A stretch of DNA of 64,000 bases. It comes from Shewanella psychrotolerans (GTDB taxonomy: Bacteria > Pseudomonadota > Gammaproteobacteria > Enterobacterales > Shewanellaceae). Location: positions 3,844,001-3,908,000 of the forward strand of contig NZ_CP080419.1 of the NCBI RefSeq assembly GCF_019457595.1. The letters run 5' to 3'. Positions 1-8,735 of this stretch are shown piece by piece. The notes beneath the pieces were generated by a model that was not told the origin of the DNA, did not search any database, and saw nothing but the letters and a program-made list of their open reading frames with translations. The stretch's first letter is position 1, and each line of letters starts with the position of its first letter. A program made the position numbers and the translations under genes.

Positions 1-368
1 GCCAACTCGAAGTGGGCACCTATGAGCTCGACGGCAAAGAGCTGTTTGTTATCGTCAACGACTATGACACCAAGCCAAGAGAAGTCCGGCCCTTTGAGGT
101 ACACCGCCGCTACATCGACGTCCAATATGTGGTCAGCGGTGAAGAGGAGTTTGGCTATCTTCCATTGGCAGATCAGACACCATCAAAACCCTACTTTGAC
201 AAACACGACTACGCAGAATACGACTATGAGTCCAATAAATCAGATGCGGCATTTATCCCGTTAAAAGCGAGGATGTTTGCGCTGTTTTTCCCGCAAGACA
301 TGCATATGCCGGGAACGTCGGCGACACCTAAAGCGGTCAGAAAAGTGGTAATTAAAGTTAAAATTTAG
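1..368 (+). CDS. YhcH/YjgK/YiaL family protein (5' partial)
   Basis: The frame is open to the left window edge, so the real start lies outside; about 35 N-terminal residues of a ~150 aa family protein are missing. The visible part (GTYELDG, then HRRYIDVQYVVSGEE, then the FPQDMHMPG stretch and a VRKVVIKV ending) is typical of the YhcH/YjgK/YiaL cupin-like family. These proteins often sit with sugar or sialic acid catabolism genes and are thought to bind or isomerise sugars. The conserved His and Glu residues in HRRYIDVQ and DMHMPG are the expected metal ligands. Substrate cannot be told from this window. A hairpin terminator follows the stop. Confidence 0.85.
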   Translation, partial: QLEVGTYELDGKELFVIVNDYDTKPREVRPFEVHRRYIDVQYVVSGEEEFGYLPLADQTPSKPYFDKHDYAEYDYESNKSDAAFIPLKARMFALFFPQDMHMPGTSATPKAVRKVVIKVKI

Positions 369-408
369 TTCCTGCTCCCGCGTATTTAAGCCTGTATCCT
401 AATAGTTA

Positions 409-434
409 AAGCCTCCATCCAAGGGAGGCTTTTT
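409..434 (+). terminator. Rho-independent terminator after the YhcH-family gene
   Basis: Stem GCCTCC (411-416) pairs with GGAGGC (424-429) across a short loop and is followed by a T run. Confidence 0.8.
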
Positions 435-546
435 AATATAAACACACCTTGCCTCCCCCAATGTTTAGCGATATTCACTTCGCCTGAAAAACCTCCCTAC
501 AATACAGATTCAGCTAACGAGTCCCACCGGCTCGCGACATGAAAAC

Positions 547-560
547 GTGATCTTGATCAA
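547..560. promoter_or_regulatory. FNR/CRP-like dyad upstream of the desulfurase fusion
   Basis: GTGATCTTGATCAA matches the FNR consensus (TTGAT-N4-ATCAA) at 9 of 10 positions and also resembles a CRP site. It lies about 100 bases before the ATG at 659, in AT-rich DNA that probably holds the promoter. Which regulator binds cannot be settled by eye. Confidence 0.4.
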
Positions 561-658
561 TACGCACAACCTGCTAATATAGCCACATCGAATTATATAT
601 TTCATTTTGTTATATAGGCGTTTTTCTAATAATAAAAATATAATATTGCGAGTACCCC

Positions 659-2935
659 ATGAGCCAAACCACCACTCTTAGCCAAATTTACCTCGATGCC
701 AACGCTACAACCCCGGTCCTCCCACAAGCAGCCAAAGCGGCCATGAGTGCGATGGAAGAACTATTTGGTAACCCATCGAGTAGCCATGTCACAGGTCTAA
801 AAGCTAAATACTTAATGGAACAAACCAGAAGCCGAGCTAAGCAATTACTCGGCGCCGATCAAGGTAGAATCATCTTTACCAGTGGCGCGACAGAAGGCAT
901 ACAAACCGCCATTTTATCTGCGCTAGTTAACGCTAAAGCATCACTAACGCCAAACAAAAAATACACTCTACTTTACGGTGCCACAGAGCATAAAGCCGTA
1001 CCGAACTCGTTAGCGCACTGGAACCAACTATTGGGTATCAATGCCGAGCTCAAAGCGATTCCGGTGGACGGCAGCGGTGAACTGGATCGTGATTTTATCG
1101 CCCAAGAAGCGGCGGATGCCTTAATGATCTGCACCATGGCAGTCAATAACGAAACTGGTGTCTACCAAGACTTAGCCGCATTAGATCGCCTCATCCGTCA
1201 GCATAATCCCAATCTATTTTGGATGGTAGATTGCGTTCAATCGCTGGGAAAACGCCCACTAAAACTGGCTGAAACCAGCATAGATTACGCACCGTTTAGT
1301 GGCCATAAACTCTATGCTCCAAAAGGTATAGGCTTTGTTTACATCCGCGAAAGTGCGCCGTTCACCCCCTTTATTGCGGGCGGCGGTCAAGAGAGTGGTC
1401 TGCGCTCTGGCACCGAAAACCTCCCCGGTATGGCAGCGCTAAACGTTGTATTTGAGATGCTGCTCAATCAAAGTGACGACACGTTCTTCCCAATAGCAAC
1501 CTTACATAACTACCGAGTACAGCTAACCCAAGCGCTGCAACGCGCTTTCCCAGCAATCGTGTTTAACCACAGCTTCAGCAATAGTGTCCCAACGACACTC
1601 AATTTCGCCGTCCCAGGTTTCAGTAGCAAAGAGATCATGGATCTTTTTGATGCGGCCAATATTCGCGTTAGTTCTGGCTCAGCCTGCAGCTCAAAGGTTA
1701 CACGCAGCTTTGTGCTCGATGCCATGGGATTGCCTGCATGGCAAAGCGAATCTGCCATTCGCCTCTCCTTTGGCCCTGCTATGACACAGATCGAGGTGGA
1801 TTTGGCCTGCGAGCGAATTCAATCGGCAGCTGACGCCCTTGGCAATAGTTGTTTGTCATTAAACGTCGATGCCGGTGAGCATAATAAAACCCCATTGAAT
1901 GGTTTAGTACAGCTCAAGTCAGGCGCTAATTGCACTTGGATTTATGCCGATCATAAGAGTAAACAAGCGCTGATCATCGATCCACTACCCGAACTTGAAC
2001 AGCGCATTGACACCTTGCTGCAATGCCAGCAATTAACACCCGTCGCCTTTATCGACACTCATGGTCACGCCGATCATGTGTCAGGCCGCGTTTCATTAGC
2101 CGATCGCTATTTACCGCAGCAAGCAGCCGATAACCTTGGTTGGCCAGCGGACCATGTATTAACCGATATTAACGGTCGCCCTGTGCCAGCAATAAAAATT
2201 GGTGAGCAGACACTGATTAAAGTTGCCACCCCAGGCCACACCAAAGACAGCATTAGCCTATTACTGCTTAACCCACAAGGCACAGTCTTGTACGCCTTCT
2301 GCGGCGACATGATATTGATGGGCAGCCTAGGCAGAACCAACTTTGATACCAGCTGCGCCAAACAGATGTTTTACAGCTTAAAACTACTACACAGCTTGAT
2401 TGGCGATCATACCTTATTGTGCCCAAGCCACGACTACAATAATGAATTTACCACCAGCTTTAGCGCGGAGTTTAGCCGTAATACTCTACTTAATGAGGCC
2501 ATCAATGGCGTGATGCCAATTGGCTTATTTGAACAGCAAAAGGCACAACTCGATAGCCATCTTAATGATGAGATGGGCACAGATATCATCTGCGGTGCCT
2601 ACACTGGCAGTTGCGATAAAGCCATGATCAAAGAGTACGATGCCAGCAGTCTTAAGCGGCAGTTTCAGCAAGCGCGGGCCATCAAACTACTGGATATTCG
2701 TGAACCCCATGAATACGCTTTGCAACATGAACTGGGCGAATTGAGCGAACACAGCATTAATATTCCAATGACACGACTCGTGCAGTTTATTCAACAGCAT
2801 CAGCATGACAAGCACGATGAGTGGGTCTTAGTCTGTCGCAGCGGCAGTCGCTCTATGGTGGCAGCTCAAGCCATGCACCGCCTTGGCTTTAGTAATATCG
2901 CCCATCTCAAAGGTGGTTATGCATTAAGCTGTTAA
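659..2935 (+). CDS. Trifunctional cysteine desulfurase / persulfide-dioxygenase-like MBL / rhodanese fusion
   Basis: A 758 aa cytoplasmic fusion. Residues 1 to about 390 are a class V aminotransferase-fold cysteine desulfurase, with the PLP lysine in SGHKLYAPKG (K217) and the persulfide-forming cysteine in SSGSACSSK (C343). Residues about 400-640 are a metallo-beta-lactamase domain like ETHE1, with THGHADH (467-473), TPGHTKDS, GSLGRTNFD and PSHDYN. Residues about 660-758 are a rhodanese domain with active-site CRSGSRS (C726). Known roles would be to strip sulfur from cysteine, oxidise glutathione persulfide to sulfite, and transfer sulfane sulfur. That one chain channels cysteine sulfur through all three is inference. 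All catalytic motifs look intact. Single gene with its own terminator; a possible FNR/CRP site lies upstream. Confidence 0.9.
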   Translation: MSQTTTLSQIYLDANATTPVLPQAAKAAMSAMEELFGNPSSSHVTGLKAKYLMEQTRSRAKQLLGADQGRIIFTSGATEGIQTAILSALVNAKASLTPNKKYTLLYGATEHKAVPNSLAHWNQLLGINAELKAIPVDGSGELDRDFIAQEAADALMICTMAVNNETGVYQDLAALDRLIRQHNPNLFWMVDCVQSLGKRPLKLAETSIDYAPFSGHKLYAPKGIGFVYIRESAPFTPFIAGGGQESGLRSGTENLPGMAALNVVFEMLLNQSDDTFFPIATLHNYRVQLTQALQRAFPAIVFNHSFSNSVPTTLNFAVPGFSSKEIMDLFDAANIRVSSGSACSSKVTRSFVLDAMGLPAWQSESAIRLSFGPAMTQIEVDLACERIQSAADALGNSCLSLNVDAGEHNKTPLNGLVQLKSGANCTWIYADHKSKQALIIDPLPELEQRIDTLLQCQQLTPVAFIDTHGHADHVSGRVSLADRYLPQQAADNLGWPADHVLTDINGRPVPAIKIGEQTLIKVATPGHTKDSISLLLLNPQGTVLYAFCGDMILMGSLGRTNFDTSCAKQMFYSLKLLHSLIGDHTLLCPSHDYNNEFTTSFSAEFSRNTLLNEAINGVMPIGLFEQQKAQLDSHLNDEMGTDIICGAYTGSCDKAMIKEYDASSLKRQFQQARAIKLLDIREPHEYALQHELGELSEHSINIPMTRLVQFIQQHQHDKHDEWVLVCRSGSRSMVAAQAMHRLGFSNIAHLKGGYALSC

Positions 2936-2948
2936 CCTGTCGTTTAAA

Positions 2949-2988
2949 AAGAAGGGTGCGGATTGTCACCAATCCAGCGCCCTTCTTA
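2949..2988. terminator. Bidirectional terminator, convergent genes
   Basis: Long hairpin AGAAGGG..GCGGATT paired with AATCC.GCGCCCTTCT between the desulfurase fusion (+) and the RND operon (-). Confidence 0.7.
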
Positions 2989-3178
2989 GTTCATTTAGGT
3001 TGATTATGCTACAGCTCGTCTCAACAGGTGCATACACAGCCACCAGCCAAGTTCATTGTAACGAGTGCCTAGAGGCGCTTTCTGACCTAACATCCTCAGG
3101 CCATCTTTGGCCAACATAAAACAGTCCACTTAATACTGCTCGGTTAACACGGCTCGGTTAACTCAACCACAACTTGAT

Positions 3179-6100
3179 TTAATCCAAAGCTTCTAGCTCC
3201 TTATCGCCCTTAAGTGTGTGGCTTTGATACAGCCAGCGATACAAGGTCGGCAGTACCAATAATGTCAGCGCTGTAGAGCTAAATAGGCCACCGATGATCA
3301 CTACGGCGAGAGGCTTTTGAATCTCACTGCCTACACCACTAGAAAGCAGAATAGGGATCAGGCCCAAAGCGGAAGTCAGTGCCGTCATCAATACCGGACG
3401 AAGACGCCCGACAGTGCCTTCATACACGCAGGTATAAAGCGGCTCACCCGCGGCGCGGCGTTGATTAATGGAATCGACCAATACCACACCGTTAAGCACA
3501 GCCACACCAAACAGAGTGATAAACCCTATCGAGCTTGGCACCGACAGGTACGTACCGCTGCAATAGAGCGCGACAATACCGCCAATTAAGGCAAGTGGCA
3601 CATTGGCCATAATCAGCGCGACCTGCTTAATGGAGCCAAATGAAAAATAGAGCAGCAAGGCAATCAACCCAATAGAGATAGGCACGACAAGCATCAGCTT
3701 TTGCTGCGCGCGCTGCTGGTTCTCATACTGGCCACCGACCACCACGGTATAACCGGGCGGCAGTTCTGCCTTCGGCACGATGGCATAGATATCATTGACC
3801 ACTGAGCCCATATCGCGACCCGCGACGTTAGCTTGAACCACTACGCGGCGCTGCACATCGTCACGACGAATATTCGGCGGCGCCATCTCAATCACCACAT
3901 CGGCCACTTCAGCCAAACGCACGGTCGCGCCATTGACACCATTCAGCAGCAGATCACCCAACGCATCGGGCGCACTACGATACTCTGGCGCTAAACGCAC
4001 ATTGATATCGTATCTGGCATTACCCTCGATCACTTGTCCGGCACTGACACCACCAATGCCCTGACTCACTAGGCTCATCACCTCATCGACACTGATACCA
4101 TAACGCGCCAGCAAGTCCCGCTTAGGCCGCACCACTAGTTGCGCCTCACCCGACACCTGCTCCAGCGACACATCTACGGCTCCAGGGATCTCGCTGACAA
4201 GATCGGTCAGCACTTGGCCTCTGTCAGACAATACCGCCAAATCGGGGCCAAATATCTTAATCGCAAGTTGGGCTTTTACCCCAGAGAGTAACTCATCTAC
4301 CCTTGTGGCAATGGGCTGTGAAAAAGTCAGCAGCAGACCGGGAAACACACTTAGCTTTTGCTCCATCAGACGTTGCAGCTCAAAACGATTGCTCGCCGAT
4401 TGCCACTCTTCAATGGGTTTAAGGCCTATATAGATCTCAATATTGCTCACAGGTTCTGGGTCGCCACCTAGCTCTGGTGCCCCTATGCGGCTCAACGCAT
4501 ATTCCACCTCAGGGAACTCCAGCAGCATCTGCTCCAACTTAGGCGCAACCGTAAGTGACGTACCTAAGCTGGCAGTGGGGGCCAATGTGACGCGCAGATT
4601 AATGGTGCCCTCCTCTAACTCAGGCACAAACTCAGTCCCCAGCCTTGGCAATAGGGCCATGCTTAAGGCAAACATCAGCATCGCCGTCAGCACCACAGCT
4701 TTGGGGTGGGCCATAGTGATGGCGAGCAACTTGCGATAGCCCGACTCAATCGGTTTAAGTAAGGCACTTTGCCTAAGCGTCACACCACGTTTGAATGCAT
4801 ACACGGCCAATGCAGGCACGGCAATCAATGCCACCATCAGGGCCGAGATCATCGCCAAGATAATACTGACCGCCATCGGCTGAAACAGCTTGCCCTCAAC
4901 TCCTTCGAGGGCAAACAGCGGCGCAAACACCACAATGATAATCGCGGTGGCAAAAAAGATAGGACTGCATACCTCTTTGGCCGCCAGCATCACTCGCATA
5001 GCAATACCACCACGTCCACCTTCACCAAGGCCGTCTAAGTCAGCATGGTGCGGGTCGCACTCACCAGCAGAACGAGCCTGCGCCGCCACTAAATGACGTC
5101 TATCGGGCTGAGTGAGATGCTTAAAGATATTCTCTACCATCACTACCGAGCCATCGACCAGCATACCGATTGCCACGGCAAGACCACCGAGTGACATCAA
5201 GTTAGCCGACATGCCGAAATAGACCATGATCATCAATGCAAGACCAATCGATACAGGAATCGATAGCAATACCAACAAGGTAGCGCGGATATTGACCAAA
5301 AATAGCGCGAGGATCACCACAATAAACACAAAGGCCATTAGCAGTGCGTCGCGCACCGTTTTCACCGCTTGATTGACTAAGTCAGCTTGATCATAAAACA
5401 CCTCAAATGACACGCCATCAGGCAGTGCTTGCTCTATCAGCGCGGTTCTCTGGGCAATATCATCGATGGTGGCTTTCGTGTTGGCTCCCATACGTTTGAG
5501 TACCACACCCGCAACGACTTCACCCAAATTATCGACCCTACCCGCCTCATCGCGACGCGTCATGGTCACAGCGCCCACACGGATCTCACTGCCATAATCC
5601 ACCTTGGCAATATCGCTGACGCGCACGGGGGTCCCTGCCACTTCGGTTAGCGGAATTAGCCCTATCGCTTTAAGGCCTGCATCGCCTGCGGGCAATAAAC
5701 CATAGCCCCGCACCACCAACTGCTCTTGGCCTTGGTCCATAAACCAACCACCCGCGTTGCGGTTATTACTCTCTAACGCATCGGTCACCTGTGCCATAGA
5801 CAGTCCGTAACTGCGCAGCTTGTTAGGCTCAATCTGTACTTGGTACTGACGCACTTCACCACCAAAAGAGAGCACATCGGTCACGCCGCCAACGGGCATG
5901 ATGATCAGTTTGACTAAGTAATCATTTAGGCTCCTTAGCGCTGATGCATCGACACCTGACTCGGGGGTTGCACGTAAAATGTACTGATAGATCTGCCCCA
6001 AACCTGACGTATTGGGGCCAATTTCTGGCACCCCTACACCATCAGGGATCATCTCTCTGGCCGATTGCAGCTGTTCAAACACCTGCTGACGCGCAAAGTA

Positions 6101-6409
6101 GATATCGGTACCTTCGGCAAACACCACGGTCACTATCGACAAACCGGTGCGCGACAACGAGCGCACTTCCGTCACGGCGGGTAAGGCATACATGGCCGAC
6201 TCGACGGGGTAACTAATCAGTTTCTCAACCTCTTCGGCGGCTAAACCTTCCGCCGCAGTGTTGACCGTTACCTGCACATTGGTCACATCAGGAAAGGCAT
6301 CAAGATTAAGCTTTGGCAGCATAACTGCGCTGGCGACAACGGCACATAGCAACGCCAATACCACCAAGAGACGGTTGCGAATCGCAGTGTCTATTAATTT
6401 CTGTAGCAT
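3179..6409 (-). CDS. Heavy-metal efflux RND transporter (CzcA/CusA family)
   Basis: A 1076 aa inner-membrane proton antiporter that would export metal ions through a tripartite pump. The N terminus is a TM helix followed by FPDVTNVQVTVNT, diagnostic of the HME-RND family. The TM4 proton-relay segment reads MLVDGSVVMVENIF; the usual DFG or NAIG signatures used to assign metals are not clear, so Zn/Co/Cd versus Cu/Ag stays open. After TM4 comes a His/Asp/Gly-rich insert at about residues 435-465 (HADLDG, then GEGGRGG), in the loop expected to face the cytoplasm. It follows the adaptor gene by 12 bases on the same strand. No outer-membrane factor gene is next to it. Confidence 0.93.
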   Translation of the reverse strand: MLQKLIDTAIRNRLLVVLALLCAVVASAVMLPKLNLDAFPDVTNVQVTVNTAAEGLAAEEVEKLISYPVESAMYALPAVTEVRSLSRTGLSIVTVVFAEGTDIYFARQQVFEQLQSAREMIPDGVGVPEIGPNTSGLGQIYQYILRATPESGVDASALRSLNDYLVKLIIMPVGGVTDVLSFGGEVRQYQVQIEPNKLRSYGLSMAQVTDALESNNRNAGGWFMDQGQEQLVVRGYGLLPAGDAGLKAIGLIPLTEVAGTPVRVSDIAKVDYGSEIRVGAVTMTRRDEAGRVDNLGEVVAGVVLKRMGANTKATIDDIAQRTALIEQALPDGVSFEVFYDQADLVNQAVKTVRDALLMAFVFIVVILALFLVNIRATLLVLLSIPVSIGLALMIMVYFGMSANLMSLGGLAVAIGMLVDGSVVMVENIFKHLTQPDRRHLVAAQARSAGECDPHHADLDGLGEGGRGGIAMRVMLAAKEVCSPIFFATAIIIVVFAPLFALEGVEGKLFQPMAVSIILAMISALMVALIAVPALAVYAFKRGVTLRQSALLKPIESGYRKLLAITMAHPKAVVLTAMLMFALSMALLPRLGTEFVPELEEGTINLRVTLAPTASLGTSLTVAPKLEQMLLEFPEVEYALSRIGAPELGGDPEPVSNIEIYIGLKPIEEWQSASNRFELQRLMEQKLSVFPGLLLTFSQPIATRVDELLSGVKAQLAIKIFGPDLAVLSDRGQVLTDLVSEIPGAVDVSLEQVSGEAQLVVRPKRDLLARYGISVDEVMSLVSQGIGGVSAGQVIEGNARYDINVRLAPEYRSAPDALGDLLLNGVNGATVRLAEVADVVIEMAPPNIRRDDVQRRVVVQANVAGRDMGSVVNDIYAIVPKAELPPGYTVVVGGQYENQQRAQQKLMLVVPISIGLIALLLYFSFGSIKQVALIMANVPLALIGGIVALYCSGTYLSVPSSIGFITLFGVAVLNGVVLVDSINQRRAAGEPLYTCVYEGTVGRLRPVLMTALTSALGLIPILLSSGVGSEIQKPLAVVIIGGLFSSTALTLLVLPTLYRWLYQSHTLKGDKELEALD

Positions 6410-6421
6410 AGGAGCAACCTC

Positions 6422-7744
6422 TTAGTGATTGTGAATATCGAAACCTGCTTTAGCTTGCTCAGAGGCTAAGAAAAACGCCCCAGAGATCACTACCTTGGCA
6501 TTTGGCGCTAAGCCCCTGACCAAATTCATGCCTCGCTGGCGTTCAACCACTTCAACCTCTACCGCTTCGAAACCATCGCCGTCTTCGACAAATACCTGCC
6601 AATCACCATCACCGCCACGGGTCAAGGCAGCATCGGGCAACACGGCTCCCCCCTTGGCATTATCGGAGAGGTAAATCTCAGCAAATTGCCCCGCGTGCAA
6701 TACATGCCCAGGGTTTTCAAACGCCACTAAGATCTGCTCGGTGCGGGTCACGCTATTGAGCTCATGGGAGCGGCCAATGATTTTAGCTTCAATACTGTGC
6801 TGCCCCACTCTCACTAGGGCTTCGCTGCCTACATTAACCTTTTCCGCTTGAGTCGGTGTCACCTGCGCCTCAACCCAAAGGTGTGACTCATCGGTGAGTT
6901 GCATCAAGGCGGTGCCCCCCACAAAAACCTGGCCTAACATGGCAACATCTTGCTGAACTCGACCCGAGATAGGTGCTAACAATTGATAGCTACCTATGGT
7001 TTCTGGATTAGATTCAAGCGCGTTTATCTGCGCAGCGGTCATTTTGATCGCCTCAAGCGTGGCACGTTTTAGCTCTGCATCCACTTGCGCCTGCAAACGA
7101 CGACTGGCACTGACCGCACTGCTGCTCATGCGTTTTATTCGGCTCCACTGGGCAGCGGCATTGATGTAATCGGCCTGCGCCTGTGCAACGGCCGCGCCGC
7201 CTAAGGTCAAGATGGCTTGCCCTTGAGCCACCTCTTGCCCAGGCACCACATGACGCTTAAGTACACGCACTTCTAGCTGAGGCGCTAAGGTGACAGTTCT
7301 ATTTCTGTCGACCACCAACGTCGCCGTTGCAACGGCCTCGAGACTAAAGCTCTGCTCTGCCAACTTAACCACCTCAATACCTGCCAGCTCTCGCTGCGCA
7401 GCACTCAGGGTTAATGCTTCACTGTGTTCCGCTTCAGCCTCTTCGTGGTCGTGAGCTTCTAGCGACTCGATAAAGTCGTTAAATGGCACCTTATCTGCGG
7501 CTTGGATCAGCAACTGTGTTTGGCTCGCCTTAGCTTGCAGGGCTTTAACTTCGGGTAGCTGATTAAATTGGTTCATCAATGGTTGTAACCATGACGCAAA
7601 TGGCTCGCTGTTGGCGCTTTGCTGCGCTAACGGCGAATAAGCCATCGCGCTATCCACAGTGCTGGGGATTGAAATTGATTGAGCATAAACGCTGGCGCTA
7701 CAACAATAGCCCAGCATCAGAGTGGCGATAATGGCTCTTTTCAT
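6422..7744 (-). CDS. RND periplasmic adaptor subunit (CzcB/CusB-like)
   Basis: A 440 aa membrane-fusion protein linking the RND pump to an outer-membrane channel. It has a signal peptide (MKRAIIATLMLGYCC... cut after VYA). An Asp/His/Glu-rich stretch near residue 95 (EAHDHEEAEAEH) and a His-containing C terminus (DIHNH) could bind metal. The paired lipoyl/barrel-sandwich halves, the alpha-helical hairpin between them and the beta-barrel (LLAPISGRVQQD) follow the usual order. It lies directly upstream of the pump gene, so the two are surely co-transcribed. Confidence 0.92.
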   Translation of the reverse strand: MKRAIIATLMLGYCCSASVYAQSISIPSTVDSAMAYSPLAQQSANSEPFASWLQPLMNQFNQLPEVKALQAKASQTQLLIQAADKVPFNDFIESLEAHDHEEAEAEHSEALTLSAAQRELAGIEVVKLAEQSFSLEAVATATLVVDRNRTVTLAPQLEVRVLKRHVVPGQEVAQGQAILTLGGAAVAQAQADYINAAAQWSRIKRMSSSAVSASRRLQAQVDAELKRATLEAIKMTAAQINALESNPETIGSYQLLAPISGRVQQDVAMLGQVFVGGTALMQLTDESHLWVEAQVTPTQAEKVNVGSEALVRVGQHSIEAKIIGRSHELNSVTRTEQILVAFENPGHVLHAGQFAEIYLSDNAKGGAVLPDAALTRGGDGDWQVFVEDGDGFEAVEVEVVERQRGMNLVRGLAPNAKVVISGAFFLASEQAKAGFDIHNH

Positions 7745-7928
7745 CGGTTATCCTAATCTCTAGTATCAGATCTACGCCGACTCCTCTAACCTTGTGACGG
7801 TATTGGGTTGCCTTAGCGTAGTGCTGATAAATAGTGCTGATAAAAATAGTAATGACCCACAGCAAAAGCAGACACCCGTTGGCGTCAGTTCAAAGCGTTT
7901 ACTACAGGTATGGTATTTTTAAACTAGA

Positions 7929-8360
7929 TTAAGCGATTGGGGGGCGATAACTCGGTTGTTGCTCAGGGGAAAAGTAGCGATGTCCGAGGTTAGAAGGCTC
8001 TTCACCTACAGGCACTGAAGGCATAACGGAAACCTGTGATACCAAGGTCACATGACCACCGTGGCATTGGCAATCTAGGCACAGATCAAAGGTCTTGGTT
8101 TCGGTCTTGCTAAATTGATGGTCATGCTGTTTTTCATGCTCAGGGAATGGTTGGTCAAATTCACACTGACAATCCAAACATTGAGCAAAGCTGACAATCT
8201 CGGCGGTAAACTGCAGGTGGGGATGGGTCTCGCTCTCCTCTTCATGGCTACCCAAGTGCAACTGATGTGCGCCAAGGTTAGCGCCTGCAAACTGCAGTGC
8301 CACAACGGCGATCATCATCAATGCGATCTTTTGGATAAACTGACGCAGGAATAGACTCAA
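7929..8360 (-). CDS. Exported Cys/His-rich protein, possible metal binder
   Basis: A 143 aa protein I cannot assign to a named family. An N-terminal hydrophobic segment (about residues 10-30) looks like a signal peptide or anchor. After it come His-rich stretches (GSHEEESETHPH, PEHEKQHDHQ) and two copies of CLDCQC at residues 61-66 and 94-99, the second followed by HGGH. This composition suggests periplasmic metal binding. It lies on the same strand, 184 bases upstream of the adaptor/pump pair, and probably belongs to the same regulon. Metal binding is inferred from composition and context only. Confidence 0.7.
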   Translation of the reverse strand: MSLFLRQFIQKIALMMIAVVALQFAGANLGAHQLHLGSHEEESETHPHLQFTAEIVSFAQCLDCQCEFDQPFPEHEKQHDHQFSKTETKTFDLCLDCQCHGGHVTLVSQVSVMPSVPVGEEPSNLGHRYFSPEQQPSYRPPIA

Positions 8361-8398
8361 AGTAACCCTAATAAATGAAGCTGCTAGCTATCAGACAG

Positions 8399-8464
8399 GC
8401 ATTGTAATAATGAGTTCACCTCTGACAATGCTTAAATCATTCAATAGATGCAAAGTATTGTCAG
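8399..8464. promoter_or_regulatory. TGACAATGC-type inverted repeats upstream of the metal-efflux operon
   Basis: CTGACAATGCTT (8422-8433) faces AAGTATTGTCAG (8453-8464), 11 of 12 bases complementary, and a third half-site GCATTGT lies at 8399-8405. TGACAA/TTGTCA half-sites resemble boxes of CusR/CopR-type response regulators. They sit just upstream of the gene starting at 8360. No such regulator is encoded here. Confidence 0.4.
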
Positions 8465-8490
8465 GGTGGGGCTAAATAACCAAACGGTTT

Positions 8491-8682
8491 CTATTTAAAG
8501 ACACAATGCTTAGCGTAATCAGCCGCTTCGTTGGCTGTCCAATCACCTTTAGCCTTATCTTCCATCTGCTTACACCACTTTTCACTGCCAACTTCTGGGG
8601 CGCATCCCGATAGTGATGTGATCAATACGAACCCAAGAACGGTAGCGCTAATCTTAAGGTTAGATGATGTGACCAATGACAT
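8491..8682 (-). CDS. Small DUF3012-type lipoprotein
   Basis: A 63 aa lipoprotein precursor. I chose ATG at 8682 because GAAGGGA sits 6-7 bases upstream; the longer frame would need a TTG start and would contain that ribosome binding site. The hydrophobic segment ends in the lipobox LSGC, followed by APEVGSEKWCKQMEDKAKGDW and a final Cys, the typical DUF3012 pattern with two further cysteines. Function of the family is unknown; the product is probably anchored to a membrane in the periplasm. Confidence 0.8.
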   Translation of the reverse strand: MSLVTSSNLKISATVLGFVLITSLSGCAPEVGSEKWCKQMEDKAKGDWTANEAADYAKHCVFK

Positions 8683-8735
8683 ATTTGTTCCCTTCAATAT
8701 TTTGATGAATTGTCCAAGATGACGGATAAAACTAA

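Noticed and set aside
3004..3117. A 37-codon frame on the minus strand just downstream of the RND pump gene
   Set aside because: It has an ATG and a plausible basic product, but no clear ribosome binding site and no family I recognise. Too weak to call as a gene.
7815..7850. Short direct repeat TAGTGCTGATAAA (two copies)
   Set aside because: Only two copies of 13 bases with no link to a promoter or gene; may be chance slippage.
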